Assembly (NCBI RefSeq): GCF_003635115.1
Contig: NZ_RBXJ01000001.1
Location: 744,001 to 808,000, forward strand
DNA length: 64,000 nt
Direction of reading: 5' to 3'
Source: Microbacterium sp. AG1240
Lineage (GTDB): Bacteria; Actinomycetota; Actinomycetes; Actinomycetales; Microbacteriaceae
Shown here: piece after piece, positions 9,402-18,097 of the stretch
How the letters are laid out: each line of letters opens with the position of its first letter
Numbering within the stretch: the stretch's first letter is position 1
Position numbers and translations under genes: made by a program
Notes under the pieces: model-generated
The model's database searches: none
What the model was told of the DNA's origin: nothing
What the model saw: the letters and a program-made list of their open reading frames with translations, nothing else

Positions 9402-9880
9402 GCGACCACGAGCGTGTCGACGACGACGCCCCCGTCCTGCCCGGGCCACCGCCGCCGGTACCCGACCTCGACGCGGTGTCGGCGTCGGTCCAACGGCGTC
9501 GTCGCGCCACGGCCCCCGTGCCCGAAGAGCTCGCACACCCCGTCGAGACGGACGCCGCCACCGCGGTGCTCTCCGGCGACGACGAGGCTGTCACCCACGC
9601 GCCGCCCCTCGTCGCCACGGCGACGACGCCACGCGCGCCGCGCCCCGTCGTGGGTCCGTGGGCGCTCGGGCTCGCGGTCGTATCGCTGGCCGCGTCGTTC
9701 GTCGGGGGATGGATGCTGCCGCTCGGGCTCGTCGCGATCGTGACGGCGATCGTCGCCTCACGCCGACCGGTGGAGCGTCGGGGCGTCGTCGTCTGGGCGA
9801 TCGTGCTCGGCGCGCTCTCGGTGCTCTACAGCGCCGGCTGGCTGCTGTGGGCAGCCTCGCGCGCCGGCCTCCTGGGCTGA
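9398..9880 (+). CDS. Small membrane protein, DUF4190-like
   Basis: A 160-residue protein with a Pro/Asp-rich disordered N-terminal half (residues 1-85) and about three hydrophobic segments in the C-terminal half (residues about 88-125 and 130-155). The layout resembles DUF4190-type actinobacterial membrane proteins, but no catalytic motif is visible. It overlaps tsaD by 4 nt and is the last gene of the tsaB-rimI-tsaD operon before a bidirectional hairpin. The role is unknown. Confidence 0.7.
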   Translation: MSDHERVDDDAPVLPGPPPPVPDLDAVSASVQRRRRATAPVPEELAHPVETDAATAVLSGDDEAVTHAPPLVATATTPRAPRPVVGPWALGLAVVSLAASFVGGWMLPLGLVAIVTAIVASRRPVERRGVVVWAIVLGALSVLYSAGWLLWAASRAGLLG

Positions 9881-9908
9881 CCCGCGCCCGTCGATGGGGG
9901 AGCGGGTC
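9879..9908. terminator. Bidirectional hairpin between convergent genes
   Basis: An inverted repeat with arms GACCCGC (9879-9885) and GCGGGTC (9902-9908) spans the gap between the converging 9398-9880 and 9907-11091 genes and overlaps both stops. There is no strong U-tract. Confidence 0.45.
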
Positions 9909-11091
9909 AGGACACCCGGTCGGCGAGAAGTGCGAGACGGCGTGAGCCGATCCGCGTGAGCAGGAGCGTCGCCGAGTCGTCGCCGCGCAGTCCGAGCTTG
10001 CCGCGCAGCGTCGCGGGATCGACGTCGACCCCGCGCTTCTTGATCTCGAGGGTGCCGATGCCTCGCGCGCGCAGCAGCTTCGCCAGCGCGCGGGTGTCGG
10101 ACGGCACTTCTTCGCGCACGCGGAACGACGAGACGAACGGGCTCGTCACCGCAGCATCCGAGGTCAGGTACGCCATGCCGGGCGCGAGCATGCCGGCCTC
10201 GAGTGCGCGTGCGACGTCGCCGATCAGGCGCGCGCGGATCACGGCGCCGTCGGGCTCGTGCACGAACGTCCCCAGTTCGCGAACAGCGACGTCTTCGGCG
10301 TCGGCGGGGCTCGTGATCTCCCACGACTGCTCGCCCCGCGTGACGAGTGCGGCTCGCCGCACGCCCTCGCGGGCCAGTGCCCCCGACCACAGCACGAGCT
10401 CGACGGTGGAGCCGTCGGCGCTGACCCACTGCGCTTCGAGGTCATCGGGGATCGTGTCGCGGTCGAAGGCGGGGCCGAGCTTCATCCCCCCGGGAAGACG
10501 CGATAGCTGCGCGAACGCCCAGTCGAGCGGCGGGGAGTAGTCGGCGGCCGACACGCGACTGGTCTCCGTGTGCCCGGCCGTGCGCCGAGCGGGGTCGAGC
10601 CACACGGCGTCGACGCCCGTCAGGTCCACGCTCTCGGCCGTTGCGTTCCGCACCTCGACGGCGTCGCCGAAGGGAGCCAGGTTGTACGCCGCGATCGCCG
10701 CGGTCACCTCGTCGGCGTCCACCGCCCGCACCCGCAGCCCGAGCGCGGCGAACCCCATCGCGTCGCCGCCGATCCCGCAGCCCAGGTCGGCCACGCGCGA
10801 GATGCCCGTATCGCGGAACCGCGCCGCGTGCCTCCCGGCGATCGACAGGCGGGTGGCCTGCTCGAGCCCCGCGCGGGTGAACAGCATCCGCTCGGCGAAC
10901 TCTCCGAACTTCGCCGCCGCCCGGGTGCGCAGCCGTGCCTGCCCCACGACCGCCGAGACGAGTTCGGGGGAGTGGCCCGCGGCGCGAAGCCGAGACACCG
11001 TCTGCGCCACGTCGCCGGGGGCAGCCGCTGTCTCGTCGAGAAGGCGGAGTCCGTCGGGGGTCAGCAGGGCGGTCAGTTCGGCGATGTCCAT
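9907..11091 (-). CDS. THUMP-like SAM-dependent methyltransferase
   Basis: A 394-residue protein with an alpha-helical N-terminal part, a Rossmann methyltransferase core and a C-terminal THUMP-like RNA-binding part. The SAM-binding motif is VADLGCGIGGDAMGFAALG near residue 100. The motif AVWLDPARR near residue 165 resembles the catalytic region of relatives. The C-terminus carries EIKKRGVDVDPATLRGKLG, usual for this actinobacterial family. The target RNA is unknown. ATG 11091 is chosen because TAGGGT (11099-11104 on the minus strand) lies 7 nt upstream; a GTG at 11100 would lie inside that -10 box. Confidence 0.85.
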   Translation of the reverse strand: MDIAELTALLTPDGLRLLDETAAAPGDVAQTVSRLRAAGHSPELVSAVVGQARLRTRAAAKFGEFAERMLFTRAGLEQATRLSIAGRHAARFRDTGISRVADLGCGIGGDAMGFAALGLRVRAVDADEVTAAIAAYNLAPFGDAVEVRNATAESVDLTGVDAVWLDPARRTAGHTETSRVSAADYSPPLDWAFAQLSRLPGGMKLGPAFDRDTIPDDLEAQWVSADGSTVELVLWSGALAREGVRRAALVTRGEQSWEITSPADAEDVAVRELGTFVHEPDGAVIRARLIGDVARALEAGMLAPGMAYLTSDAAVTSPFVSSFRVREEVPSDTRALAKLLRARGIGTLEIKKRGVDVDPATLRGKLGLRGDDSATLLLTRIGSRRLALLADRVS

Positions 11092-11130
11092 CGGATCCAC
11101 CCTAGGTCGGCGCCGCGGCGCGCACTCGCA

Positions 11131-11283
11131 AACCCCCTACCCGGGGATCCCCCGAACCCCGAAACCCCCTCGGGGGCCCCCGGAGGTCCCGGAGGCATCC
11201 CCGATGTGCCTTCGCGGGGGTGCTCCTACTTTGAGATGACACAGACCACTGTCGGGCTCCGGCCCTGAGCAAAGGGAACAGAA
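11131..11283 (+). promoter_or_regulatory. Upstream region of the repeat-protein operon
   Basis: This gap holds G/C-tract palindromes: AACCCCCTACCCGGGG at about 11131-11146 and a CCCCC-TC-GGGGG hairpin at 11165-11175. A possible -10 (TACTTT, 11227-11232) follows, and then a good ribosome-binding site AAAGGGA (11271-11277) 6 nt before the ATG. The first palindrome resembles one upstream of the IniB-like gene (18182-18199), so a shared regulator is possible. Confidence 0.4.
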
Positions 11284-12180
11284 ATGCCAGATGAGATCAA
11301 CGTCGGCGACATCACCGACTCGGGCAACTCGGAAGAGACCACCAACTCGCTGTCGGCGACGATCGCCGATTCGTTCAACGAGGACAACTCGGTCAACGAC
11401 TCCGGCAACCTGGGTGTCGACGTGAACGACTCGTTCAACGAGACCACCAACACCGAGGTCACCAACGAAGACTGGGACATCGACAACTCGGGCAACACCG
11501 AGACCGTCAACGAGGACAACTCGGTCAACGACTCGTTCAACGACGAGTCCGACAACTCGGTCAACGACTCCTTCAACGACGAGTCGGTCAACGACTCGAA
11601 CAACACCCTCACCTACACCTCGTGGGACGACCACTCCATCAACGCCGGCAACCGCGAGTACAACACGGGCTTCGGCGACCTGCACTTCGGCGGAGCAGCC
11701 GGTGCGGCCGCGGCCGGTGGCGGAGAGACCCACATCTGGAGCCAGAGCACGATCGTCGACCAGTCGGTCAACAGCAACATCGTCTCCGGTGGCAGCGTGA
11801 CAGGCCTCAGCGCCAACACCGCCAATGTCGCCTCGGGCGAAGGCGCGATCGCTGCCGGCGGCGACATCTCGCTGTCGACCACGATCGACACCTCGACGAA
11901 CATCGACGCGGGCGGCGACGTCAACATCGGCAACGAGACGACGGTCAGCAACGTCATCGGCTCGGGCAACTCGTACCTCGACGAGTCGGTCACCACCGAC
12001 GAGTCGGTCGTCATCGACGTGAACGACTCGTTCAACGACTACTCCGACAACTACGACCTGTCGGACTCGTTCAACGAGTTCACCGACATCGACAGCGACC
12101 TCACGGTCAACGCCGACGTCGACCTGGTCAACGACAGCGACGGCTCCGCGATCATCGACGGGTCCGACTTCACCTTCTGA
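11284..12180 (+). CDS. Acidic Asn/Asp/Ser-repeat protein A, IniB-like repeat module
   Basis: A 298-residue protein with no signal peptide, no membrane segment, no lysine, no cysteine and a single arginine. Residues 1-115 and 230-298 are made of degenerate repeats of the type NDSFND/E and DNSVND. Between them is a conserved core: DDHSINAGNREYNTGFGDLHF (about residues 118-138), a Gly/Ala linker, then a VDQSVN...ANVASGEG...AAGGDI...GGDVNIGN module (about 156-218). The downstream gene has the same length and plan, and the IniB-like protein on the other strand shares the module. The composition suggests a beta-solenoid or a disordered polyanion, but the function is unknown. It is first in a run leading to two dynamin-like GTPases. 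Confidence 0.8.
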   Translation: MPDEINVGDITDSGNSEETTNSLSATIADSFNEDNSVNDSGNLGVDVNDSFNETTNTEVTNEDWDIDNSGNTETVNEDNSVNDSFNDESDNSVNDSFNDESVNDSNNTLTYTSWDDHSINAGNREYNTGFGDLHFGGAAGAAAAGGGETHIWSQSTIVDQSVNSNIVSGGSVTGLSANTANVASGEGAIAAGGDISLSTTIDTSTNIDAGGDVNIGNETTVSNVIGSGNSYLDESVTTDESVVIDVNDSFNDYSDNYDLSDSFNEFTDIDSDLTVNADVDLVNDSDGSAIIDGSDFTF

Positions 12181-12187
12181 TCGACCG

Positions 12188-12215
12188 GCCCGGTCGCCGC
12201 TGGCGGCGACCGGGC
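12188..12215 (+). terminator. Strong hairpin between the two repeat-protein genes
   Basis: A 12-bp perfect stem (12188-12199 with 12204-12215, loop 12200-12203) follows the stop of repeat protein A by 7 nt. There is little U-tract, so it may be a leaky terminator or an mRNA-stabilising stem that sets different levels of the two paralogues. Confidence 0.6.
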
Positions 12216-12258
12216 TCACCCTCCCTCTTCTCGATTACCCCCACAGAAAGACACGGAT

Positions 12259-13155
12259 ATGCCTGACTTCTTCGCTGAAGACATCGACAACTCGTTCAAC
12301 CAGTCCGAGACCAACAACACCGTCGGCGTCGACTTCGACACCGTCGGCAACGTCGACAACTCGGTCAACGACACCGACAACACCGACATCGCTCTCGACA
12401 ACGTCGGCAACGTCGACGAGACCAACACCGAGACCAACACCACCATCGGCGTGACCGACTCGTTCAACGAGTTCTTCGAAGAGACCGACAACTCGATCAA
12501 CAACTCGGGCAACGACCTCTCCGACAACTCGATCAACGACTCGGGCAACGACAGCTCGATGAACAACTCGGGCAACTCGTACAGCTTCGACATCACCGAC
12601 GACCACTCGATCAACGCCGGCAACCGCGAGTACAACACCGGCTTCGGCGACCTGCACCTCGGCGGCGGCGCCGGCGGCGGCGGCGACCTGTGGATCAACA
12701 ACTCGGCGACCGTCGTCGACCAGTCGGTCAACGGCAACATCGCTGCAGAGGGCGACGTCGCGTACGGCTCGGCCAGCACGGCCAACGTCGCTTCGGGCGA
12801 GGGCTCGTGGGCTGCCGGCGGCGACATCACGGTCGACCAGTTCCGCGACGACTCGACCAACATCTCGGCCGACGGCGACGTCAACATCGGCAACACGACG
12901 ACGATCTCCAACGAGCTGTTCTCGAACAACTCCTACACCGACGCGTCCGAGTACACCGACGCTTCGCAGGACTGGACCATCGACGGATCGTTCAACGACG
13001 ACTCGACCAACGTGGCCGTCGACAACTCGTTCAACGACGAGCTGAACGAGTCGACGAGCAGCAACTGGGACATCGACGCCGACGTGATCTGGGGCAGTGA
13101 CGACTCCGTCATCGCCGACGACGTGAGCGTGGACGTCGACTTCGACGCTCTGTGA
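12259..13155 (+). CDS. Acidic Asn/Asp/Ser-repeat protein B, paralogue of A
   Basis: Also exactly 298 residues, with no lysine or cysteine and only two arginines. It keeps the core DDHSINAGNREYNTGFGDLHL (residues about 114-134), a Gly-rich linker and the VDQSVN...ANVASGEG...AAGGDI...GDVNIGN module. The flanking repeats have diverged to DNSINNSGND and VGNVDNSVND. It ends in DVDFDAL. The ribosome-binding site is weak (AGAAAG upstream of ATG 12259). No export signal is present, so it is probably cytosolic. Duplication of A and B is clear from the shared core; the function is unknown. A very strong terminator follows it. Confidence 0.8.
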   Translation: MPDFFAEDIDNSFNQSETNNTVGVDFDTVGNVDNSVNDTDNTDIALDNVGNVDETNTETNTTIGVTDSFNEFFEETDNSINNSGNDLSDNSINDSGNDSSMNNSGNSYSFDITDDHSINAGNREYNTGFGDLHLGGGAGGGGDLWINNSATVVDQSVNGNIAAEGDVAYGSASTANVASGEGSWAAGGDITVDQFRDDSTNISADGDVNIGNTTTISNELFSNNSYTDASEYTDASQDWTIDGSFNDDSTNVAVDNSFNDELNESTSSNWDIDADVIWGSDDSVIADDVSVDVDFDAL

Positions 13156-13191
13156 GCACTCCCGTGAAGGTCCTCGCGACCTGATCAAACC

Positions 13192-13228
13192 GATGACCCC
13201 GGTGGCTGCCCCTGCCACCGGGGTCATC
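13192..13228 (+). terminator. Terminator after repeat protein B
   Basis: A perfect 15-bp stem (13192-13206 with 13214-13228) and 7-nt loop lie 36 nt after the stop. It separates the repeat-protein genes from the dynamin pair, which therefore probably have their own promoter. Confidence 0.75.
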
Positions 13229-13270
13229 GCTCCGTTCACGGCCCGGCGAAGACGAAAACAGGCGACAATG

Positions 13271-13290
13271 GCATCACCCCGGTGTGATGC
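13271..13290 (+). promoter_or_regulatory. Inverted repeat in the dynamin leader
   Basis: GCATCAC-CCCGGT-GTGATGC (7-bp arms) lies just before the ribosome-binding site GAAGGAG (13294-13300) of the first dynamin. It could be an operator or a translational control stem; which one cannot be told. Confidence 0.35.
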
Positions 13291-13307
13291 GACGAAGGAG
13301 ATCTCGG

Positions 13308-15209
13308 ATGAGCCAGACCGTTCCTGCGACGACCGATCAGAGCACCACCGCCGGAGATGACACCTCTCCCACCGCGGTCGAGCTGGCCAACAAGGATCTC
13401 GTGGTCCTCGTCGACCGCACGAAGGGCTTCACGTCCGTCGCGGGGCGCGAAGACCTGGCCGAGCGTCTCGACCAGACCCGCGCCCGCCTCCTCGACCCGC
13501 AGGTGCGCGTGGTCATCGTGGGGCAGTTCAAGCAGGGCAAGAGCAAACTCGTCAACGCGCTCGTGAACGCGCCGGCCTGCCCGGTCGACGACGACGTCGC
13601 CACCAGCGTGCCGACCTTCGTCTCCTACGCAGAAGAGGCATCGGCGGTCGTGCTCACGCGCGACGACAGCGGGGTCGAGCCCCGCGTGGAACGCACGACC
13701 ATCCCGCTCACCGATCTCGCCGAGTACGTCTCGGAGCGCGGCAACCCGAACAACGCCCGCGACATCCTCGCCGCCGAGGTGATGCTCCCACGGGAGATCC
13801 TCCGCGGCGGGCTCAAGCTCATCGACTCGCCCGGCGTCGGAGGGATCGAATCGACCCGTTCGGTGAGCACCCTGGCCGCCCTCTCCACCGCGCACGCCGT
13901 GCTGCTGGTCTCCGACGCATCGCAGGAGTACACCGAGCCCGAGGTGCAGTTCCTCAAGCACGCGCTGCGGGTCTCCCCGAACGTCGCCGCCGTGCTCTCC
14001 AAGACAGATGTCTACCCCGAGTGGCGCCAGATCGAGCGCATCGACCGGTCGCACCTCGGCGCGGTCGGGGAGATCCCGATCTTCGCCGTGTCGAGCGACC
14101 TCCGCCTGACCGCGGCCGACGAGCAGGACCGGGAGCTCAACGAGGAGTCGGGATTCCCCGCCCTCGTGGCACACCTGCGTCGCGACGTGCTCGGCAAGGC
14201 CGAGGCGCTGCACCAGCGTGCGGCGATGCACGACCTCATGTCGGTCACCGATCAGCTCTCGCTCAGCGTCAAGACCGAGTTGAACGCTCTGCTGCACCCC
14301 GAAGACACCCCGCAGATGATCGCCCGTCTCGACGAGGCCAAAGCGCGGGCCGATGAGTTCCGCGGGCGTTCGTCGCGCTGGCAGGTCGCGCTCGGCGACG
14401 GCATCGCCGACCTCATCTCCGACACCGAGCACGACCTCCGCGACCGGCTCCGCAAGGTGCAGCGCGAGGCCGAGGCGGCCATCGACGAGGGCGACCCCGG
14501 TCCGATCTGGGACCAGATCACCGAGTGGCTGGACCAGCGGGTCTCCGCCGCGGTATCCGAGACGTTCGTCTGGACGAACGAGCGCTCGCAGTGGCTCGCG
14601 GAGCGGGTCGCCGAGGAGTTCATCACGGAGGAGGCGGGCATCCCCCTCATCCGCGTCGGCGAAACCGACGGTCTGCTCGATCCCGTCGAGGACATGCAGG
14701 GCATCGCCTCGGGGCGCATGGGGGCTGCCGAGAAGATCTACATCGGCGTCCGCGGCTCCTACGGCGGCGTGCTGATGGCGGGTCTGGCGACCAGTCTCGT
14801 CGGGCTGTCGCTCCTCAACCCGATCTCGCTGCTGGTCGGCGTCGTGGTCGGTCGTCGCGCGTACAAAGAGGACATGTCGAACCGTCTCAACCGCCGCCAG
14901 GCCGAGGCGAAGAACCTCGTGCGCCGTCACATCGAAGACGTCGTGTTCCAGGTGGGCAAGCAGCTCCGAGACCGCCTGAGGTCGGTGCAGCGGGCCGCAC
15001 GCGACCACTTCGGCGGCATCGCCGACGAGCTGCACCGCTCGCTCTCCGACTCCGTGCTCGTCGCCAAGCAGGCGGCGGTGACGTACCAGAGCGATCGCGA
15101 CTCGCGCGTGAAGCAGCTGGAGATGCATCTCAACCGCATCGACGCGCTCCGCAAGGAGATCCCGGCGCTCGTCGTCGGCGAGAGCTCTCCGAAGAAGTCC
15201 ATCCGATGA
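13308..15209 (+). CDS. Dynamin-like GTPase 1 (IniA-like), with membrane hairpin
   Basis: A 633-residue large GTPase of the bacterial dynamin family. The P-loop is GQFKQGKS (residues 72-79), the switch motif DSPG is at about 173-176 and the G4-like SKTD at about 231-234. After a long helical region, a hydrophobic hairpin at about 484-518 should insert into membrane, as in the paddle of bacterial dynamin-like proteins. The C-terminal 110 residues are basic and helical. ATG 13308 is preferred over 13284 because GAAGGAG lies 7 nt upstream. It overlaps the second GTPase by 4 nt (ATGA). By analogy with mycobacterial IniA it may remodel or repair the plasma membrane; this is inferred. Confidence 0.88.
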   Translation: MSQTVPATTDQSTTAGDDTSPTAVELANKDLVVLVDRTKGFTSVAGREDLAERLDQTRARLLDPQVRVVIVGQFKQGKSKLVNALVNAPACPVDDDVATSVPTFVSYAEEASAVVLTRDDSGVEPRVERTTIPLTDLAEYVSERGNPNNARDILAAEVMLPREILRGGLKLIDSPGVGGIESTRSVSTLAALSTAHAVLLVSDASQEYTEPEVQFLKHALRVSPNVAAVLSKTDVYPEWRQIERIDRSHLGAVGEIPIFAVSSDLRLTAADEQDRELNEESGFPALVAHLRRDVLGKAEALHQRAAMHDLMSVTDQLSLSVKTELNALLHPEDTPQMIARLDEAKARADEFRGRSSRWQVALGDGIADLISDTEHDLRDRLRKVQREAEAAIDEGDPGPIWDQITEWLDQRVSAAVSETFVWTNERSQWLAERVAEEFITEEAGIPLIRVGETDGLLDPVEDMQGIASGRMGAAEKIYIGVRGSYGGVLMAGLATSLVGLSLLNPISLLVGVVVGRRAYKEDMSNRLNRRQAEAKNLVRRHIEDVVFQVGKQLRDRLRSVQRAARDHFGGIADELHRSLSDSVLVAKQAAVTYQSDRDSRVKQLEMHLNRIDALRKEIPALVVGESSPKKSIR

Positions 15210-16729
15210 GTCGGGCGGGCCTCGCCGACGCGGCGACCCTCGTCCAGGACGCTCTCGAGCTCTACGCCGACGACCGTGCCGCGGTCGCGGCGCTCGAGCG
15301 ACACGCGCGCCGACTCCGTGAGCCGCTGCGGCTGGCCGTGGCGGGCATGGTCAAGGCGGGCAAGTCGACCGTGTTGAACGCCCTCATCGGCGAGCAGATC
15401 GCTCCGACCGACGCCGGCGAGTGCACCAAGATCGTCACCTGGTACCGCTACTCCGTCTCTGCCCGCATCACCGCCCATCTCAAAGGCGGAGGAGAGACGC
15501 GCCTGCCGGTCAAGCGCACCGACGGTGCCCTGGTGATCGAACTGGGTGCATTGACGGCCGACCAGGTCGAGTGGATCGAGGTCGCGTGGCCCTCCGAGAG
15601 CCTGCGCTCCCTCGTGATCATCGACACCCCCGGCATCGCCTCTCTCTCGCAGGACGTCTCCGCTCGCTCGCACGCGTTCCTCGCCCCCGAAGACGCGCCC
15701 TCCGACGCCGACGCCATCCTCTACCTGCTGCGGCACATCCACGCATCCGACATCGGGTTCCTCGAGGCCTTCCGCGACAACGCGGCCGGTTCGTCGCAGA
15801 CGGTGAACGCCGTCGCCCTGCTGTCCCGGGCCGACGAGATCGGCTCCGGTCGCATCGACTCTCTGCTGTCGGCCGCTCGTGTCGCCGACAGGTACCGACG
15901 CGACGGCGAGCTGCGGGCCCTCGCGCTCGGGTGCATCCCCGTGGCCGGTCTCCTCGCCGAGGGCGCGCGGGCGCTCCGTGAGAGCGAGTTCGCCGCGTTC
16001 CGTGAACTCGCGGGCCTCGACAGGGCCACGCGAGACCGGATGCTGGTGTCGGTCGATCGCTTCACCCGGCCCTCCACCGAGACAACGCTGTCGGTCGAGG
16101 ATCGCAAGCGCCTGCTCGCCCGGTTCGGGATCTTCGGCGTCCGCCTCGGTTCCGCGCTGGTCCGCGCGGGAGCATCCAGCTCGACCGACCTCGCTCAGCG
16201 CCTCGTGCAGCAGAGCGGGTTGCTCGAGGTGCAGCAGTTCATCGTCGAGCAGTTCCGCGCTCGGGCGTCGGTGCTGAAGACGCGGGCCGTGCTGGCGGGT
16301 CTCGAAGACCTGCTGCGCGACAAGCCCCGCGACGGCTCCGAAGACGTGCGTGCGGGCCTTGAACGCCTGGTGGCGACGAACCACGAGCTGCGCGAACTGG
16401 TGCTGCTGTCGGAGTTCCGAACGACGATCCCGCAGCTGGCGCCGGCGGACGCTGCGGAAGCCGAGCGCATCATCGGCGGCTCCGGGACCGCGGTCGCCGC
16501 GCGGCTCGGGCTGACCGACTCGGCGCGCACCGAGGAGGTGCGCGAGACGCTCGCCTCGTCGCTGGCGAAGTGGCGCACCCTCAGCGAGTCTCCGCTGAGC
16601 GATCGCGCCACGATCGAGGTCTGCCGGGTCGTGATCCGCAGCCTCGAGGGGATCGCCTCACAGGTCGGAGCTGCTCCCGGAGCCGATCGGTCCACGGCGG
16701 ACGTCGTGGCCGCGGGCAGTCCAGCGTAG
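15206..16729 (+). CDS. Dynamin-like GTPase 2 (IniC-like)
   Basis: A 507-residue dynamin-family GTPase. The P-loop is GMVKAGKS (residues 47-54), the switch region has IIDTPGIAS near residue 139, and the base-recognition motif is likely LLSRADE near residue 208. No clear membrane hairpin is seen, unlike its partner, so the two may form an asymmetric hetero-oligomer like other paired bacterial dynamins. The start overlaps the stop of dynamin 1, giving coupled expression. Its 3' end overlaps the convergent membrane-protein gene by 72 bp. Confidence 0.85.
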   Translation: MSRAGLADAATLVQDALELYADDRAAVAALERHARRLREPLRLAVAGMVKAGKSTVLNALIGEQIAPTDAGECTKIVTWYRYSVSARITAHLKGGGETRLPVKRTDGALVIELGALTADQVEWIEVAWPSESLRSLVIIDTPGIASLSQDVSARSHAFLAPEDAPSDADAILYLLRHIHASDIGFLEAFRDNAAGSSQTVNAVALLSRADEIGSGRIDSLLSAARVADRYRRDGELRALALGCIPVAGLLAEGARALRESEFAAFRELAGLDRATRDRMLVSVDRFTRPSTETTLSVEDRKRLLARFGIFGVRLGSALVRAGASSSTDLAQRLVQQSGLLEVQQFIVEQFRARASVLKTRAVLAGLEDLLRDKPRDGSEDVRAGLERLVATNHELRELVLLSEFRTTIPQLAPADAAEAERIIGGSGTAVAARLGLTDSARTEEVRETLASSLAKWRTLSESPLSDRATIEVCRVVIRSLEGIASQVGAAPGADRSTADVVAAGSPA

Positions 16730-17350
16730 GGCGGGCGGGAACAGCCCGATCAGCAGGCCCAGGAGGGCCAGCCCGAGCTGGATGAGCATGATCCGCTCCA
16801 GCGGAATGCCCCGATCGCCGACGGCCAGCAGTTCGCGCGCGATGAGCACGACACCCGCCTGCGTCAGCAGCACGCCGAACTGCCACCAGCGCACGTTGGG
16901 GCGGCGGTTGGAGAACGACACCTGCAGCATGATCTGGATGAACAGCAGCAGCACCTGCATGCCGAAGATGACCCAGAAGATGATGTCGGCGGCGGCGGTA
17001 TAGGTCTCGTCGGCCCTCGTCGCGTCGACATCCTTCACGATGTCGACGATCGCGGGCAGCTGCGCCTCGCGGATCACGAACATGTAGACGACGACGACGG
17101 CGCCGACGGCCATGCTGAGGATCCAGGCGACCTGACTCAGACCGACCGTGAAGGGGAGGGGCAGCTTCACGATGACGGGCGCACCGGGCTTGTCGGCCAC
17201 GGACGGCCGCGCCGGGGGCTTGCGCTCCTCGAAGTCGTCGTCGTCATCGGGCTCGTTGTCGCGGCTCGCGGGCGTGTACGCCCGCGAACGCGCGAGGGCC
17301 CGGCCCGCAGAATCATCGGATCTGCGGGCCAGGCCGTCGGACGGTGCCAT
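16658..17350 (-). CDS. Four-segment membrane protein of the IniB/dynamin locus
   Basis: A 230-residue protein. Residues 1-65 are polar with an acidic run (PDDDDDFEE near residue 33); four hydrophobic segments follow at about 72-93, 120-143, 155-172 and 186-206, and the C-terminus is polar. No known motif is recognised. It begins 3 nt after the IniB-like stop without its own ribosome-binding site, so translation is probably coupled to that gene. It may be the membrane anchor or docking partner for the acidic proteins or the GTPases; this is inferred only from position. Its end overlaps dynamin 2. Confidence 0.7.
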   Translation of the reverse strand: MAPSDGLARRSDDSAGRALARSRAYTPASRDNEPDDDDDFEERKPPARPSVADKPGAPVIVKLPLPFTVGLSQVAWILSMAVGAVVVVYMFVIREAQLPAIVDIVKDVDATRADETYTAAADIIFWVIFGMQVLLLFIQIMLQVSFSNRRPNVRWWQFGVLLTQAGVVLIARELLAVGDRGIPLERIMLIQLGLALLGLLIGLFPPALRWTARGHDVRRGPIGSGSSSDL

Positions 17351-17353
17351 CGA

Positions 17354-18097
17354 CTAGAAGGTGTCGTCTGCCGACGAGTCGTCCACGATGACCGTGTCGG
17401 TCGAGTCGAACACGGCGTCGCTGTTGACGGTCGTGTCGACGTCGTTCGTCTCGGTGGTCGTGTCGTTGAGCGAGTCGTTGACGTCGACGTTGGTCGAGCT
17501 ATCGTTCGCCGAACCGTCGAGCGAGACGTCGGTGGAGTTGTCGGTCGTCGTCGACGCGTCGGTGTCCTCGTTGTACGAGTCGTCGATGTCGGTGACGTCG
17601 GTGTCGTTGCCGACGTTCGCGTCGCCGCCGGCGTTGATGGTCGTCGAGTTGTCCTGCGTCTTGTCGATCGCGATGTCGTCACCGGCAGCCATCGAGCCAT
17701 CGCCCGAGGCGACGTTGGCCTCGTTGTCGAAGACCTGGTTGACGTCGCCCTCGGCCCAGATGTTCTGGTTGACCGACTGGTCGATGATCGTGTCGCGGTC
17801 ATCGATCGACGTGAACTGGTTCGTGATGTTCTTGATCTCACGCACCACCGGGTTGTCGGGGGTGTGGTGGTCGGGGGTCGGCGCCGGAGTGGGCTTCGGC
17901 GAGGGGATGACGTCGTGACGCTCCACCAGCACGGGGGCGACCGAGCACACATCTGCATGGCTGACAGAACTGAGCCCACGCGAGGCCAGCATCCCATCGG
18001 GATCCTCCTCGAACTCTGCGGCGGCCTCAGGGTCGCGCAGAAGGCTCAGGATGAATTCGATCAGCGCGTCGGCGACACTGGCCAGGGTTACGCTCAT
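17354..18097 (-). CDS. IniB N-terminal domain protein with acidic repeat module
   Basis: A 247-residue protein. Residues 1-50 match the IniB N-terminal domain: a helical start (VTLASVADALIEFILSLLRDP) followed by AAAEFEEDPDGMLASRGLS. A Pro/His linker (about 67-82) leads to the repeat module IDQSVN...ANVASGDG...AAGDDI...GGDANVGN (about 105-165), which is shared with the two acidic proteins encoded on the other strand. The C-terminal 80 residues are Asp/Thr/Ser/Asn repeats ending DDTF. Mycobacterial IniB lies with the dynamins IniA and IniC and is induced by cell-wall drugs, so the locus is probably a divergent relative. The ribosome-binding site AAGGAG lies 6 nt before the ATG. Confidence 0.82.
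   Translation of the reverse strand: MSVTLASVADALIEFILSLLRDPEAAAEFEEDPDGMLASRGLSSVSHADVCSVAPVLVERHDVIPSPKPTPAPTPDHHTPDNPVVREIKNITNQFTSIDDRDTIIDQSVNQNIWAEGDVNQVFDNEANVASGDGSMAAGDDIAIDKTQDNSTTINAGGDANVGNDTDVTDIDDSYNEDTDASTTTDNSTDVSLDGSANDSSTNVDVNDSLNDTTTETNDVDTTVNSDAVFDSTDTVIVDDSSADDTF

Noticed and set aside
11284..13155. The acidic proteins as secreted adhesins or RTX-like toxins
   Set aside because: Neither has a signal peptide, sorting signal or GGxGxDxUx nonapeptides, and no type I secretion genes are nearby.
13236..15128. A 630-codon open frame antisense to dynamin 1
   Set aside because: Mirror frame of a well-supported GTPase with P-loop and switch motifs.
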